In this document: piece by piece, positions 11,641-22,816 of the stretch
Position numbering within the stretch: the stretch's first letter is position 1
How the letters are laid out: each line of letters starts with the position of its first letter
From: Notospermus geniculatus
Taxonomy: Eukaryota; Nemertea; Pilidiophora; Heteronemertea; Lineidae
Length of the DNA: 64,000 bases
Direction: 5' to 3'
NCBI GenBank assembly: GCA_002633025.1
Contig: NMRB01000007.1
Location: 224,951 to 288,950 of the forward strand
The notes under the pieces: generated by a model
What the model was told of the DNA's origin: nothing
Seen by the model: only the letters and a program-made list of their open reading frames with translations
The model's database searches: none
Position numbers and translations under genes: made by a program

Positions 11641-13061
11641 AGATGTTGTGTCTGGTATTTGTTCTCAGATCACTAGTATTGGCATGATATTGATTGACAA
11701 TGTACAAGATATGTCTTGTTTGTATCTAAGATATTGCCAGATCTCAGAGGCAAAGAAAGTTGTGTAAGTGATCATTCTACTCTTAAGCATAGTGCCTGAT
11801 TCACCATTTCCTCATGTTGTGTATGTTTATGGGACCGGTTACCCATGTTTAATTGTGCCAATCATGAAGGAGACGCTTACTAATTATATCGAAGCAAAAC
11901 TCTTGTGTAGATACTGCTAATTGTGTACTTTGAGATGAGCTAGATTATTTCAGCTATCCAATGGAAGCAATATTGCTGAGAGAACTCAAAACATAAATTC
12001 ATTGAATCTTTCTTCAGTTATGAGATGCTGTGGGCTGCAGCTCTGGACCAGTCAATCCAAGGCAAATTTCTCTGAAATGAATGAATTAAGATACAAAGGT
12101 TTTTCCTGTGTTTTATGTGGTCACAATGTATTCTTCTCACTCTGTTGTATCCATTGAATAGCACAATATATTTTGTCATTTGATTCTTGATTTATATTAG
12201 TAGAGATACTAAAATGTTTGTAAATATTTCCTGACGACATATTGAGAATTTGTACTTTATGTTGAGAATGCCTGATCATTGTGGATTCTTGGTTGCATGC
12301 TGCGGCATGATGGTTTGAAACTGGTAGCGTTAGAGCAGATTTGATGATAAGAGCACAACAGTCATCGGTTCCTTGTCTACATGATTTCGTAGGAGGAACA
12401 TTTTAGTTTGAGCAACAAAATAACATTTTAAATTTGAAAGAAAACAAATGAGTAGTCAGTCGCACTCTAATCCAAATCGTTTTATCGAAAACGGAAGTAA
12501 TCTTGTAAAATAACTGTTGTTGCCACAAATTTAGGCTGGCGTCCCCCCTCTGGGATTGTTCCTGGGGTTATTAGAGAAGACAGTCAACTCCAGAAATCAT
12601 TCAGAACTTTTTTTGGACTAAACAAATGTAACATCTTGTGACGGCTCAATCCACTTATTGTCATGACACCCGAGGGTGTCTTCATGCAAAGCTAGGCGTG
12701 CTTTCACAGCCTGCAGCCGAGAACTTGTTTACCTTCATCTTCAGTGATAATATTCATGAGTTTACTCACACTTTCGTCGCAGCCTCCGTGAGATTTATGG
12801 ACGTTATGCAGACAGGGATTATAGGGCTCTAACCTTTGGTAATCAGCGTCTAGCCCGTGGGAAGTTTACTAGGACAAGGACCACACCCTGACTGTGGCAG
12901 TTTTCTTTGATATTTGGAGAAATTCGACCGAGAGTTGAATTTCATTTAAATTCGTATATGATGACCACTTGTAAAAGCTTCTGCAATGTTTTCTCTCTTG
13001 TAATCTGTAAGTAGGCCTACTTCATGTAAGTTTCCCAAGAGCACGTGACAGTACTACTATT
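11641..13061. other. No supported feature
   Basis: AT-rich with scattered short frames. Nothing recognisable as a gene, RNA or repeat. Confidence 0.4.
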
Positions 13062-13252
13062 TGTGACCCGTGACAGCAAAATGAGTCGGAATGTGCTGGA
13101 AAGAAGACCCAAGATGACGCCAGAGAAAAAATACAGAAATGGACAAAGTCAAATTTCACAATGGGCAGACAATGCTGAAATCAACAAACCGTTGGTTCAC
13201 CTTGGGTCTTCTTCTGTGCGCACTCGCACTCATTTTGCTGTCACGGGTCACA
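13062..13252. mobile_element. MITE-like palindrome, ~50-bp arms
   Basis: The left arm begins TGTGACCCGTGACAGCAAAA and the right arm ends in its complement, TTTTGCTGTCACGGGTCACA. The arms stay complementary, with a few mismatches, for about 50 bases into the element. The centre has no open frame of note. It is probably a non-autonomous DNA transposon. No target-site duplication is clear. Confidence 0.75.
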
Positions 13253-13653
13253 TTCATTTGTACCCATCTTCTGACTCTAAAGGCTACAATAGGAGCTGTC
13301 AGCGAGTTGACCACTAGGTGTCACTAGGGCCCAATTCAATGCATCTAGCGGACCCAGTCATTATCGATCGAGCAGCGATCATAATAGATTTCCTGTACAT
13401 TTGGTCCGCTAAGACTGTGCTGCCATCTGTTAGCAATATGCGCGGCTGACTGCTCCCATTAAGCAGTTATGTTGCAATATCTGTAAATGTCTCTCATCAT
13501 GACTTTTCTATTCATTGCAACTCCCTGACTTCTGCTGTCAGAAGAGAAAACCGACATCTGATATACGAAATAGAAACTGGCAAACCCCTCAGCGTGCAGT
13601 TGACAATGTTAAGTATGACACTGTTTTGCAAAGTGCACAGCGTACAATAGAGT

Positions 13654-14722
13654 TGTTGTCTATTCGCAACTGTCGCAGTGCTCGGACAGTCGCAGGAAAT
13701 GTGACAACAAGCATTATGTAATAGGCCTTCAACCATGTCAGGGTTTTCCAGGATTTATTTGTTCCTGACCCATATGTCCCTGTCACTCATTTGAATGACG
13801 TAAGGACTAGCTGTTATGCATTCTGCCTTCACGTCCTACTTGACCAGTAGATTTAATTTAAAGGTCAAGTGTCACAAAAATACACTTATGCATGCAATGA
13901 TCAAGAGGTCCAAAGAAACATATATAAGATAAGAGGCCTTATTCAGCATCTTCATAACATTTTATGAAAAAAATGCTGGGAAAAAATGACGACATGATTA
14001 AATCTAAGGGAAATGCTGTTCTTTTCACATGACCTATTAAAGCAGCCATGAGGCACATGAAAGTACAGATAGTTAGTGAGGCCCCTGTCACAGAAGAGGA
14101 CAGCATGGATTTGAACCCCGGCAGCTGTTTTGACTTTGGCACACCAAGTGTACGAGGCTAACGCAAATAAAATGGGCCTAACTGTTCTTTCAATTCCTGA
14201 GATATGGTCCTAGCATGCGCAGTAAGCCCCCCCCCCCCTAAAGCCCTCAATCCTATGAGTGTCACTGCTGTATTCAAGACGAGCTTGCTCGAAAACAGCC
14301 AGTTCATCCACCGTTGCTCGATCCTTCTGGCCATGAGTGCAACTGTTCTGCAACTGTTCAGCAACTGTTGCAAGAACGACTGTCCCTCGAAAGTACAATG
14401 GTGTGACTGTTGTACAACTGTCCCTCACGAAGCAGCCAAGTGCAACCAGTTCAATGTGGCAATGGTCATGAAAGCAGACTGTAGGCCTAGCCTACATCGC
14501 AGACCGACAGTCAACAATAGGCCAACACCTTCAGGTAAAAATACACTGTTGCTTTGATTCAAAAAGTATTATGTCACGGTAAATGTGGCTGAAGTGACTG
14601 TGTATTAAACATGCACAACCACCCTGACCACGCATGACATGGCCTATTACATAATGCGGGCTGCCACATTTCCTGGGACTTTTTGAGCACTGCGACAGTT
14701 GCGAATAGACAACAACTCTAAT
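13654..14722. mobile_element. Inverted-repeat element, ~1.07 kb, with ~70-bp terminal arms
   Basis: The left end (TTGTTGTCTATTCGCAACTG then TCGCAGTGCT) is repeated in inverse orientation at the right end (AGCACTGCGACAGTTGCGAA then TAGACAACAA). Both arms reach an inner CATAATGTAATAGGCC or its complement. The ~910-bp interior has no transposase-like frame. It contains a run of ACTGTTGCAACTGTT-like short repeats near 14337-14420. It looks like a non-autonomous DNA transposon of unknown superfamily. Confidence 0.7.
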
Positions 14723-15445
14723 GGAAACCACACAGAGCACAGAAACAAGCATTGACGCCACTCATGGAAAGGAATTTGATAATATGTTAGATTGTATGGC
14801 AAATATCAGATGTTTTCACAACTTCCACTGCCTTTAGAATATCACATGCTCTTGGGGAGCAAACACAATGAAACTTTGACGAATTATGAAGGATAAGAAC
14901 TTGTACTTGTACTTGAGAACTTGTACTGCGTGTAGCTTGCTTATTCAGTTGTATCTGCTTCATTACGCTTTTTCGAACATATGACAAATAAAATCTACCG
15001 GTAGCGTATTAAACCGTTTGATGTTAAGGCCACAATTAAGTAAGAAGTTAAATGTTCAGGGATGGTTTATGCGATATTAAGAATATGGCTGTACCGGTAG
15101 TTCTAGAATCCCCATGACTATACTCTGTGGCATAAATTCTTAATATATTGTTTTGGAGCAGTATTTATTTCATTTAATTTAATTTATTTGTAAAGGTTAT
15201 TTACATTTGTTGGTCTGCAACAAACATTGCTGAAGAGAAGAGAAGAAGATTATAAAATAGTAAAATGAATATGATTCTTTTGTTTCTTCCCTTTGTCTCA
15301 TTGAATCTCATTGGTTCTCTGTGAATCCCAAAGAAGACACATTTTGAGTACGAGCGACAAGGTGCAGAAGGACAGCCGTTCTTTCACCGAGACTGATCTA
15401 CAGGGTTGCCCAGAAAAAGTCTCCAGGCCCCGTATTCATAATGTT

Positions 15446-15514
15446 ACTTAAGTCTAAGTATGATACTTATCTTTTGTTTTGAACAAAGGATAAGTGTCAT
15501 ACTTAGACTTAAGT
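15446..15514. repeat. Near-perfect 26-bp hairpin
   Basis: ACTTAAGTCTAAGTATGATA (first 20 of 26 arm bases) at 15446-15471 pairs with 15489-15514 with one mismatch around a 17-nt loop. The flanks carry GTATTCATAATGTT and GTTTTTTGAATAC, which resemble the ends of the MITE at 18039-18175. It is probably a very short member of a related MITE family. Confidence 0.85.
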
Positions 15515-16020
15515 AGTTTTTTGAATACTTCAAAGTGAAACACGTCCAATCACTTTGAACGTTGCTTGACTACAGCCGATGCTGTCCACTGCCCAAAGCA
15601 ATGTTGACATGAGACCGTTTATGATCCCTACCAGATGCCGTTACACAAATCTCCTGAATATTTTATTCATTGACTCCTCAAACAGTTTCAGGGTCAAAGC
15701 ATAATTTGTTGAATGAGTCATATTCAACAGTGACTATCCTTGATCACGTGGACATCAGAGACAGCCAGCTGTTGTTGCCATTGTCCTCGGGGTAGCGTTG
15801 CTGCAGGAATATATCCGGGGGACTTGATGCTTCAGAGTTTACCAAGATAATCAGAGGAGGGGGAATCGGGCAAAAAATGAACAGATAGGAAATGGAAACG
15901 AGTTTATTATTATCAATAACTATCTGTTTCTATCCTGTCAAGTACAAAGCCCAGCATTTATTTCATATACAGCACTCTCTGTTGGATGGAGTGTCAGGGG
16001 AACAAGGCGTATCATTAATT

Positions 16021-16052
16021 AAGACCGCCACCACCTCACAGGTGGCGGTCTT
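16021..16052. repeat. GC-rich perfect 12-bp hairpin
   Basis: AAGACCGCCACC at 16021-16032 is perfectly complementary to GGTGGCGGTCTT at 16041-16052, with an 8-nt loop. It stands out in AT-rich surroundings. No neighbouring gene explains it. Confidence 0.85.
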
Positions 16053-18038
16053 CCTTGTTTTCACTGAATTTCTCTCTCTCTCCCTCCAATTTGTGGTTTC
16101 AGCAGGATAACTCAGAAAATACGCCGTGTATCGCGACACAACTTTCATGAATTGTAGATATGCATGTTACACAGAACCCTATTGCTTCTTGGGGTCATCT
16201 GCCAACAATAAAGTATTAAATTTGGATGAATTCAATGTCCAAAGGACGCCCGTAGATGCAATTTCCTGGCATCTCAGTATCAAAACAGAACCTTTATTCT
16301 TGCGTATTTTTTGCTTATTGTCACAAACTATTGAGAAAAAAACAATTGCTGGTGGCTGTTAAAGGTTGCCATCAATGTCCCAATGCAAAAATACTTAGGC
16401 CTAGGCTACCCGCCAGATCTGCAGTGAAAAGGGCGGTCTTCAAATTGACTGCTAAGTTAATTTCGCCTCTAGTATTCAAATTGGTATCTCAGTTGGATTT
16501 GTTGACTCCTGCATATGAGCACAGACACAGATTTTTGCATCACGACACCAATGTACTTTGACATTAACTAATGTCTAGACCAAAACAGAGAGTTTTCCAA
16601 TGAAATCTCAGCTTTTCTCTCAATATTCCCCCTCAAGACCAACTACAACACTCGCAGTATCTGGGATATCTGAGTGCAATAGTTATGGGAGATATTCTGG
16701 CTGCAGAACAACTGCTAGGACCAGTTTTTCCTTCAAACACCATGGATGTGTACATGTAGATGAAAATCACATTTCTGCTTGCTGTCAGTGGATTGAAACG
16801 ACTCTCACTCTTATCTGGCCTGAAGGAACCTGAGTTTGGGGCTGAAGGACTGTCACAACCCAAGGTTATCAATGTTCTTTGTGCTGATTCGCTGATTACC
16901 CAGGATGAAGAACTCCACAAGAGAAGGTATCCCATCCTTGCAAGAGATCCAAAGCATGATGGAATAAAAAACAGTAATGTCCCCAATGAGAGGAGAAAAA
17001 TGATATATGGCATCCTCCCCAGCAGGGGTTTTATCTCGCTTCTCTTCGCCCACTCACACACAGTGTATGAAGAGGAGCGAGGCAAAAACCCTGCTGTGGG
17101 AGGATGGGATCAAAGCCTGGCCTGCCCCTTTGGACCTGTGCATGGGATCAATGAGTCTGTATTTAACATGAGAACCTGTCATGACCCTTGATTAGGAGAA
17201 CAATACTGCAGCCAGGATATGATAGAGAGACAGCAGACAGAGTTTCAGCGTCAGTGTCATTTCTACGACTGTGAATCGAGAACATGTGCAATGACAAAAG
17301 CTCATGTTTTGTGAAATCTGAACTGTTTGCGTTCCCTTGAGGGCTCTCTTTATCAACTCCAATAATATAATTGGTGATCTTAGAGCAAGAATCAGATAAC
17401 TTACTATTATTCGTACATTAAAATGATTGTAATGTGTCAGTGGGACCTGTTGCGTTCAACTGACGTATTGTAGTCAGTGTAACTGCCAGCATGCCCTCTC
17501 AATTGAATACATTTTGCAAGTTGACACGGCTGTGACGGGTCAGTTTTTCATACACATGAAGAAAACATGATGCAGTGTGTCATTCATTGGATTTTTTCAT
17601 CCTTTTTTTTTGTCTTTAAGATATGGGTATTGGTGAGGTCTAATACTCTTCCAGCCCAATTGCAAGAACGTCTGAAGAGGATATCATAATTGAAAGCTAT
17701 TTATTTTGTGACTTTAATGTATTATGTATCGCTCGCTTATCTATTTTTACTGTCATGTATAACCATGGACACTGACACATGAGTGAAGTGCAACCAGTTT
17801 CATACATTTGGTGGCTGGAGACAGATGAAGCCAGTCAAACCTCAGAGACACATGAATTAAAAACAACTGGGATCTGGTTGGCAGCCACGAGAATGTACAA
17901 TATGTTGCACTTCAACAATGACGGTGATGATGATGTTGAGAAGGCCATACCCCAACTATCTACAGGCCGGAATTATGGAAGTTCACACAAAAAATCTATA
18001 ACACAGACCCACAAATGAGCAAACTAAGTGAACACTTA

Positions 18039-18175
18039 GGGCCAAATTCACAAAGGGTGTTTAAGACTTAGACGCGTGTAACTTTGTCAAATGCATGGTG
18101 GAAGTGTCTGCATTTAGTGAAGTTACATGCATCTAAGTCTTAATCACGATGATCACCCCTTTATGAATACAGCCC
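18039..18175. mobile_element. Short MITE (~137 bp)
   Basis: Its ends are GGGCCAAATTCACAAAGGGT and, in complement, GGGCTGTATTCATAAAGGGG. Inside, GACTTAGACGCGTGTAAC and GTTACATGCATCTAAGTC extend the palindrome. The size and structure fit a MITE, and no frame is present. Confidence 0.75.
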
Positions 18176-19590
18176 ATCATGTGTACAATGCATCCACAAA
18201 GGATTGGTGCAGTGTCCACGGCGGTCGTCCACAACCTGAGGGAAAACACCCAGAATGATTTGTGGACTGCATTCGTAGGCCTACATTGACACATGACAAG
18301 TTGGCAAGTCAGAAAGCGAGTTGATACAAATAACTAACACATGTTGTGCTTGTGCAGTGTGTGAAGAAATTTGTTCATTAGTCGAAGTGCACATCAACAT
18401 AGATACAAAGCACATATTGCTTACTTCGCAGCGACATCAGTGCCATCTTTGTGACTGCCGATACCCCACAAGTTCGGTTGCCTTGACCACTGTAAGATGT
18501 CCCAGGAGAGGGACCCAAGACTCTGGACAAATCCTACATACATTGTAACTGCTGTTAGTGTGGCAAAAGACACAGAATTTTAACAACGTGCCATAGCCTC
18601 ACAAATAGCAAGTTCAAGTCAGTGGTTGACATTTCTCAAGCAACATCTGACTGGACAGAGAACTAGGCTGACGTGCAACATTAATTCACGCGAAACAGAA
18701 AAAAAATTTCAATTCGTGAAATATTACCTGCGAAAATATTTGCATACACGGTAGAAGCAATGATATCTACATTAAAGCTAGAATCAAGATTGAATCACAC
18801 TGAGCAATCTCTTATCATTCAAAATAAGGGCCAAAGTCATTGGTTACAGCCACTAATTACAACTTGTGTGTCAATAGTTCATGTGGTTCGGGTGGATGCA
18901 GGGTATTGGCATCCTGACACTCTGCATGTAAAGCACTTAGAAATTTTAAAATGTAAAGCGCTATATAAATTTTTATAATATTATGTTTACAATACTTCAA
19001 TGCTTCCTCTCCTCAAGCAACATTTGCCCCCATTTTGAATAATAAGAAACTGTCGAGTGAGTGAATGTGTCATGATTCCCATAATCTGGCAGTGAAATGA
19101 CAACTCAACACAGGACGGATTACCAACAAAGAATTAATCATAGCAAAAATATTTGATGCCTTTTTTGATAAAAATGCACATCTTAAAACCAAACGTTTTC
19201 TCCAACAGTGAAGACGGACACTACGGTAATCACAGATTTCCATGAGGAGAACAGCATGTGAACCTAACCGTTCAAGAAGACAGTAGAGTACAGCATCAAT
19301 CCATTCATTCTTATTTCCCATTGCCGGTGCAGACCCATGCAAAGTGCAGTGCTGCTACCTGGTATAAGAAATCGTTATCAACAACTCGAACTACAAACAA
19401 GCATGGCAAGTGCTGACACCTCGTGTTACAAAGCTGAAGCAATTTTTTTGTCCAAATCAACAAGTACCGGTAATGATGAATAAATGCTTCAAGACCTATG
19501 AACTGATGAATGGCCCTTCAGTTCTTTTACTTCAACTGTTTGTTTCAAAATGATGGTCAAGTACAGAAGAGTAGTATAAGACAATACAAC

Positions 19591-20457
19591 AGAGAGCTTT
19601 CGCAGCCGCACGTTTAGGCAACCGACTACATTTAGGTCATCAAATTTTGCGGTCTAGTGACGTGTACACAAACGGATAGAGAAAATGTTATCCGTAGCGA
19701 GTTCACTATACGTCAGAGAAAAACGGTTTGCAAAAGCAACATATTTATATCAAAACCCCCATTCCAACGGTGATCGCTATTCTTTGTTATCAAATTTAGA
19801 AGCATTCCTCATGCATTCCAGGTGTAACATTTTGTATGTTTTGTTTGGATCATCTTTTATTAAGCTTTTGGGTTGTGAATCAAATCCGTGTAAAAAGGGC
19901 AGTTTCCATTGACTGCCGTGCGATCAGTATGGGTCTTTCGCAATTGAACGGTTTGCTGAATATTCACTTTTACGTCATCATCTTGTGAGCAGTTGTGACG
20001 TGTGCACAGACGCTAAATGAAGGCCTATACACTAGCCGGCCACAGTTCACGGGTAAGAAGCACGGTACGCGTGAGGCGAGTACTGTTTGTAAAATAGCCC
20101 GGTTAATAGGCTTTTTTTCGCTGTGAGCATTCTCTGTTGTCAAAGTCTTGGAACACAAAGGATCAGCATACCCTATCAATAGAGTGGCGCTGATTGTGAA
20201 AAATCCCTATTGATCATGTTCTGATCGTATCACACAATACAAGCGCAGTGGGCCTCTCGGTCAACTCGTATGACTCGAGCACAGTCAAAAGATTACCTCG
20301 TCTTATCCGTAAACGCCGATCTTTACGGACAGTTCTTAGGCTTGGGCTATAGCCGTGTCTCTCTGCGAAACCGCTATATCTTATCCGTTTCACCGGTTAC
20401 GGTTACGTTTAACTAAATGTAGTCGATCAGCTAAACGTGAGGGTGCGAAAGCTCTCT
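19591..20457. mobile_element. Inverted-repeat element (~867 bp)
   Basis: The outer ends AGAGAGCTTTCGCA and TGCGAAAGCTCTCT are perfect complements. Complementarity continues with some changes through a CGACTACATTTAG segment, giving terminal arms of about 46 bp. The interior carries short frames only, so it is non-autonomous. No flanking target-site duplication is obvious. It lies just downstream of the CFAP418 stop codon and may fall in that gene's 3' UTR. A TTTATT at about 19855, inside the element, would read as AATAAA on the minus strand. Confidence 0.75.
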
Positions 20458-20572
20458 ATCATTCAATACAAGTCCATCCCTTTCTGACAGGATAGACTAA
20501 ATTAAGCAGTATTAACTCCCAATTTGTAAAAGGTGGAAAAAGTGACTTATTCAGCTAATGGGTTCCATCATG

Positions 20573-22816
20573 TCAGTGTTTTCCACACACCCACTTCAGG
20601 TTTAACTCCTTACAGTCGGCCATGTTGGTCAGTTCTTTGACAGTTGTCCATTTGCACTGGCAGGCATAGGCTTTATATCCTGAAATTGACAGAGAAAACG
20701 AGTAATGTCATCTGAATGAAAACCAGAGTTAAGTCACCTGGAAAAGTGTGATTCTTCAAGCACAGGCAGCCTGAGTTAGGCAATGGTTCTTCCTGATACA
20801 CAAATCTAGATCAACCTTCAGGATTGTAATTCATCACCCACCTTTTTTCACATGTAGTTTTTCTCGTAGTCGATTGAAGTCAGGGACATTATTGCGAAGA
20901 AACAAGTAGTCAACAGATGAATCCCAGACAAAATCATCAAAGGATATAACTTTAAAATCACATTCTGTACAGCGGATCTTATCACATATTCTGAAACAAA
21001 AGACAGGAATCGGACAGTGTATTCATGAAGACAACACGACAAGTAATCAATAGAGATTATTAAGGATTCTTCAACCGACAAAGAATCAATTCTCACCAAA
21101 GCAACTGTTATTTACAACACAGGAAATCTTTCCAAATGCTACTGACACCTACCTCTGATTCACAGAATTAGCTAGTCCTTGAACATACTGGCTTCCACCT
21201 ATATACAAAGGATAACATCTGGAAATGGAGTAAAATGGAAGGTTTTAATCCAAATCAGACCAATAGCACAGACATAGCTAGAGCGAACAAACGCAAGATG
21301 ACTAAATTTGCTGATTGGCTTACAAGCATTCGACTTTGGCTATTTGGAAACATGCAATGGCATAACAAGCTTACTTTTTAGTTGCAGATGTCACAATTCT
21401 CGTTTCGCCACCAGCAAGTCTCGGTGAGTCTTTTCCAAGATAATCCTGCAAAAACACCATCAAATGAAGAGCACACAACTTCTTCACTAACAACATGGTA
21501 AGATGACATGCCAACCAAGATTATAAACCCACAGAATCAGGTGGTACGCTTCCTGAACCAAGAAGGGGACAGGGAGAAATTCAACAAGACTGTTACTGTA
21601 CTTGGGCTGTAACCATTTATGAATTCTGATCTCCTGATGTGGAAGGAGATGGAATGGAATGGAACAAACTGAGGAAGATGACCAAATTATGAACAAACCT
21701 TATTTGAATCAGGCAAGCCCATTATGTCATCAATCATATCATCAAGATCATCATTTGATTTACTCCTGAAACCATTGAAAAAAGTGTGTACATTCCAGTT
21801 TAAAACCTTTACAGCAGTGAGACCTTGACAATATCAATTTGAGAGTCCTCCAAAGTCCAACCTAACAGTAACACTTGAAAAACTTTCAATTTGAAATTGA
21901 ATCACCAGGGGCAGAGCAAAGCAGCAGAGGGGAGAGAGACGGACAGGCAAGGACTAGGCCTAGGCCAACATTAAAATTTGAATTAGGCCTAATTTCTCGA
22001 TTCGTAAGAACACCGAATCGGACCAAATCGGACTGAATCGGAACGCTTTTGCACCGAATCGGAGTTGGCTTTGGTTTGGTATGAAGTTCAACCGCAAGTT
22101 CTTATATATTTATGGAATGAACTCGGACTCTGGCTGTTGTTCAAAGCCTGGCTATTATGTCACCATCTAATTCCCATATCTGCCATCAACACTGCCGTGG
22201 TGCTACAGTGCTTGCTGTCATTGCACCACAGCATGTGTGTTTCAGACGGTAGATAATCTACAATTTCTGACAAAATGCAACGATAAAGTGTAAATTTGCG
22301 TTTATTTTTAGTTCTAAGTCATTATAATTCATGAGTCATGCATTTAAAACGAAAAATGAATTTAGTTTATTCCGATTCGGTGAATTTATGCTCCGATTCG
22401 GTCCGATCGGACCCGGTGTTCTTACGAACCCCTAGGCCTAATTTCTCCCCCACAATGACAATGCTGACAGGCCAGGAAACAAAATTAACAACAGCAGATA
22501 CTAGGCCTATAGTCTTGTGTGTAGTGTACAATGTGGATATGCCCTGGGCCTGGGCAGAATTGCTATCATGAATGTATTCAGTATGGTAGGCCTAGTGATC
22601 ATGAAAGTACACACTGATGAAGTACAGCAATACACAGTACAGTACACAGTCACAGTGTACATACATGTACATGTAGGCCTACACACACCTTGACGAATGA
22701 CTGGAGGAGCCTTGAGAAGTCCTCTCATTGCGGCCAGTTTTCAGGGCTCTGTTCGCGGACTTTTTGCAAAACTTTGTTTCAACTTCATCCAGGAGATCAT
22801 CTATATCATCTGCCAT
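20573..22816 (-). CDS. CFAP418: Cilia- and flagella-associated protein 418 (C8orf37 homologue)
   Basis: Six minus-strand exons join in phase with GT-AG borders: 22816-22689, 21765-21699, 21445-21375, 21218-21153, 20990-20842 and 20679-20573. They give 195 aa, against about 207 in human. The N-terminus MADDIDDLLDEVETKFC matches the conserved start of the vertebrate protein. The C-terminal half is the RMP domain, with YPLYIGGS, CDKIRCTECDF, a DYLFLRNN segment, YACQCKW and a final WVCGKH. The cysteine pairs are kept. The vertebrate protein is a small ciliary-base/photoreceptor protein linked to cone-rod dystrophy and a Bardet-Biedl type, and it works in photoreceptor outer-segment disc formation. 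Molecular activity in this organism is inferred. Intron 1 holds a transposon-like element at 21999-22432. Confidence 0.93.
21999..22432. mobile_element. Inverted-repeat element in CFAP418 intron 1, flanked by 15-bp direct repeats
   Basis: The ends GATTCGTAAGAACACCG and CGGTGTTCTTACGAACCCC are inverted repeats, extended by several GAATCGGA-type subrepeats on both sides. The element is bracketed by perfect 15-bp direct repeats, TAGGCCTAATTTCTC, at 21984-21998 and 22433-22447. There is no transposase frame inside. The element is non-autonomous. The unusually long duplication, if it is a target-site duplication, does not point to a common superfamily. Confidence 0.7.

Larger units (their letters stand above)
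14723..19590. other. Gene-poor stretch with small hairpins
   Basis: No recognisable gene. A plus-strand open frame at 16760-17191 (143 codons) has no family resemblance or splice support. Three palindromic structures inside this stretch (15446-15514, 16021-16052, 18039-18175) are listed separately. Confidence 0.4.

Noticed and set aside
16633-17191. Overlapping 150-codon minus and 143-codon plus frames
   Set aside because: Neither has splice borders, family resemblance or a codon pattern that distinguishes it from its antisense partner.
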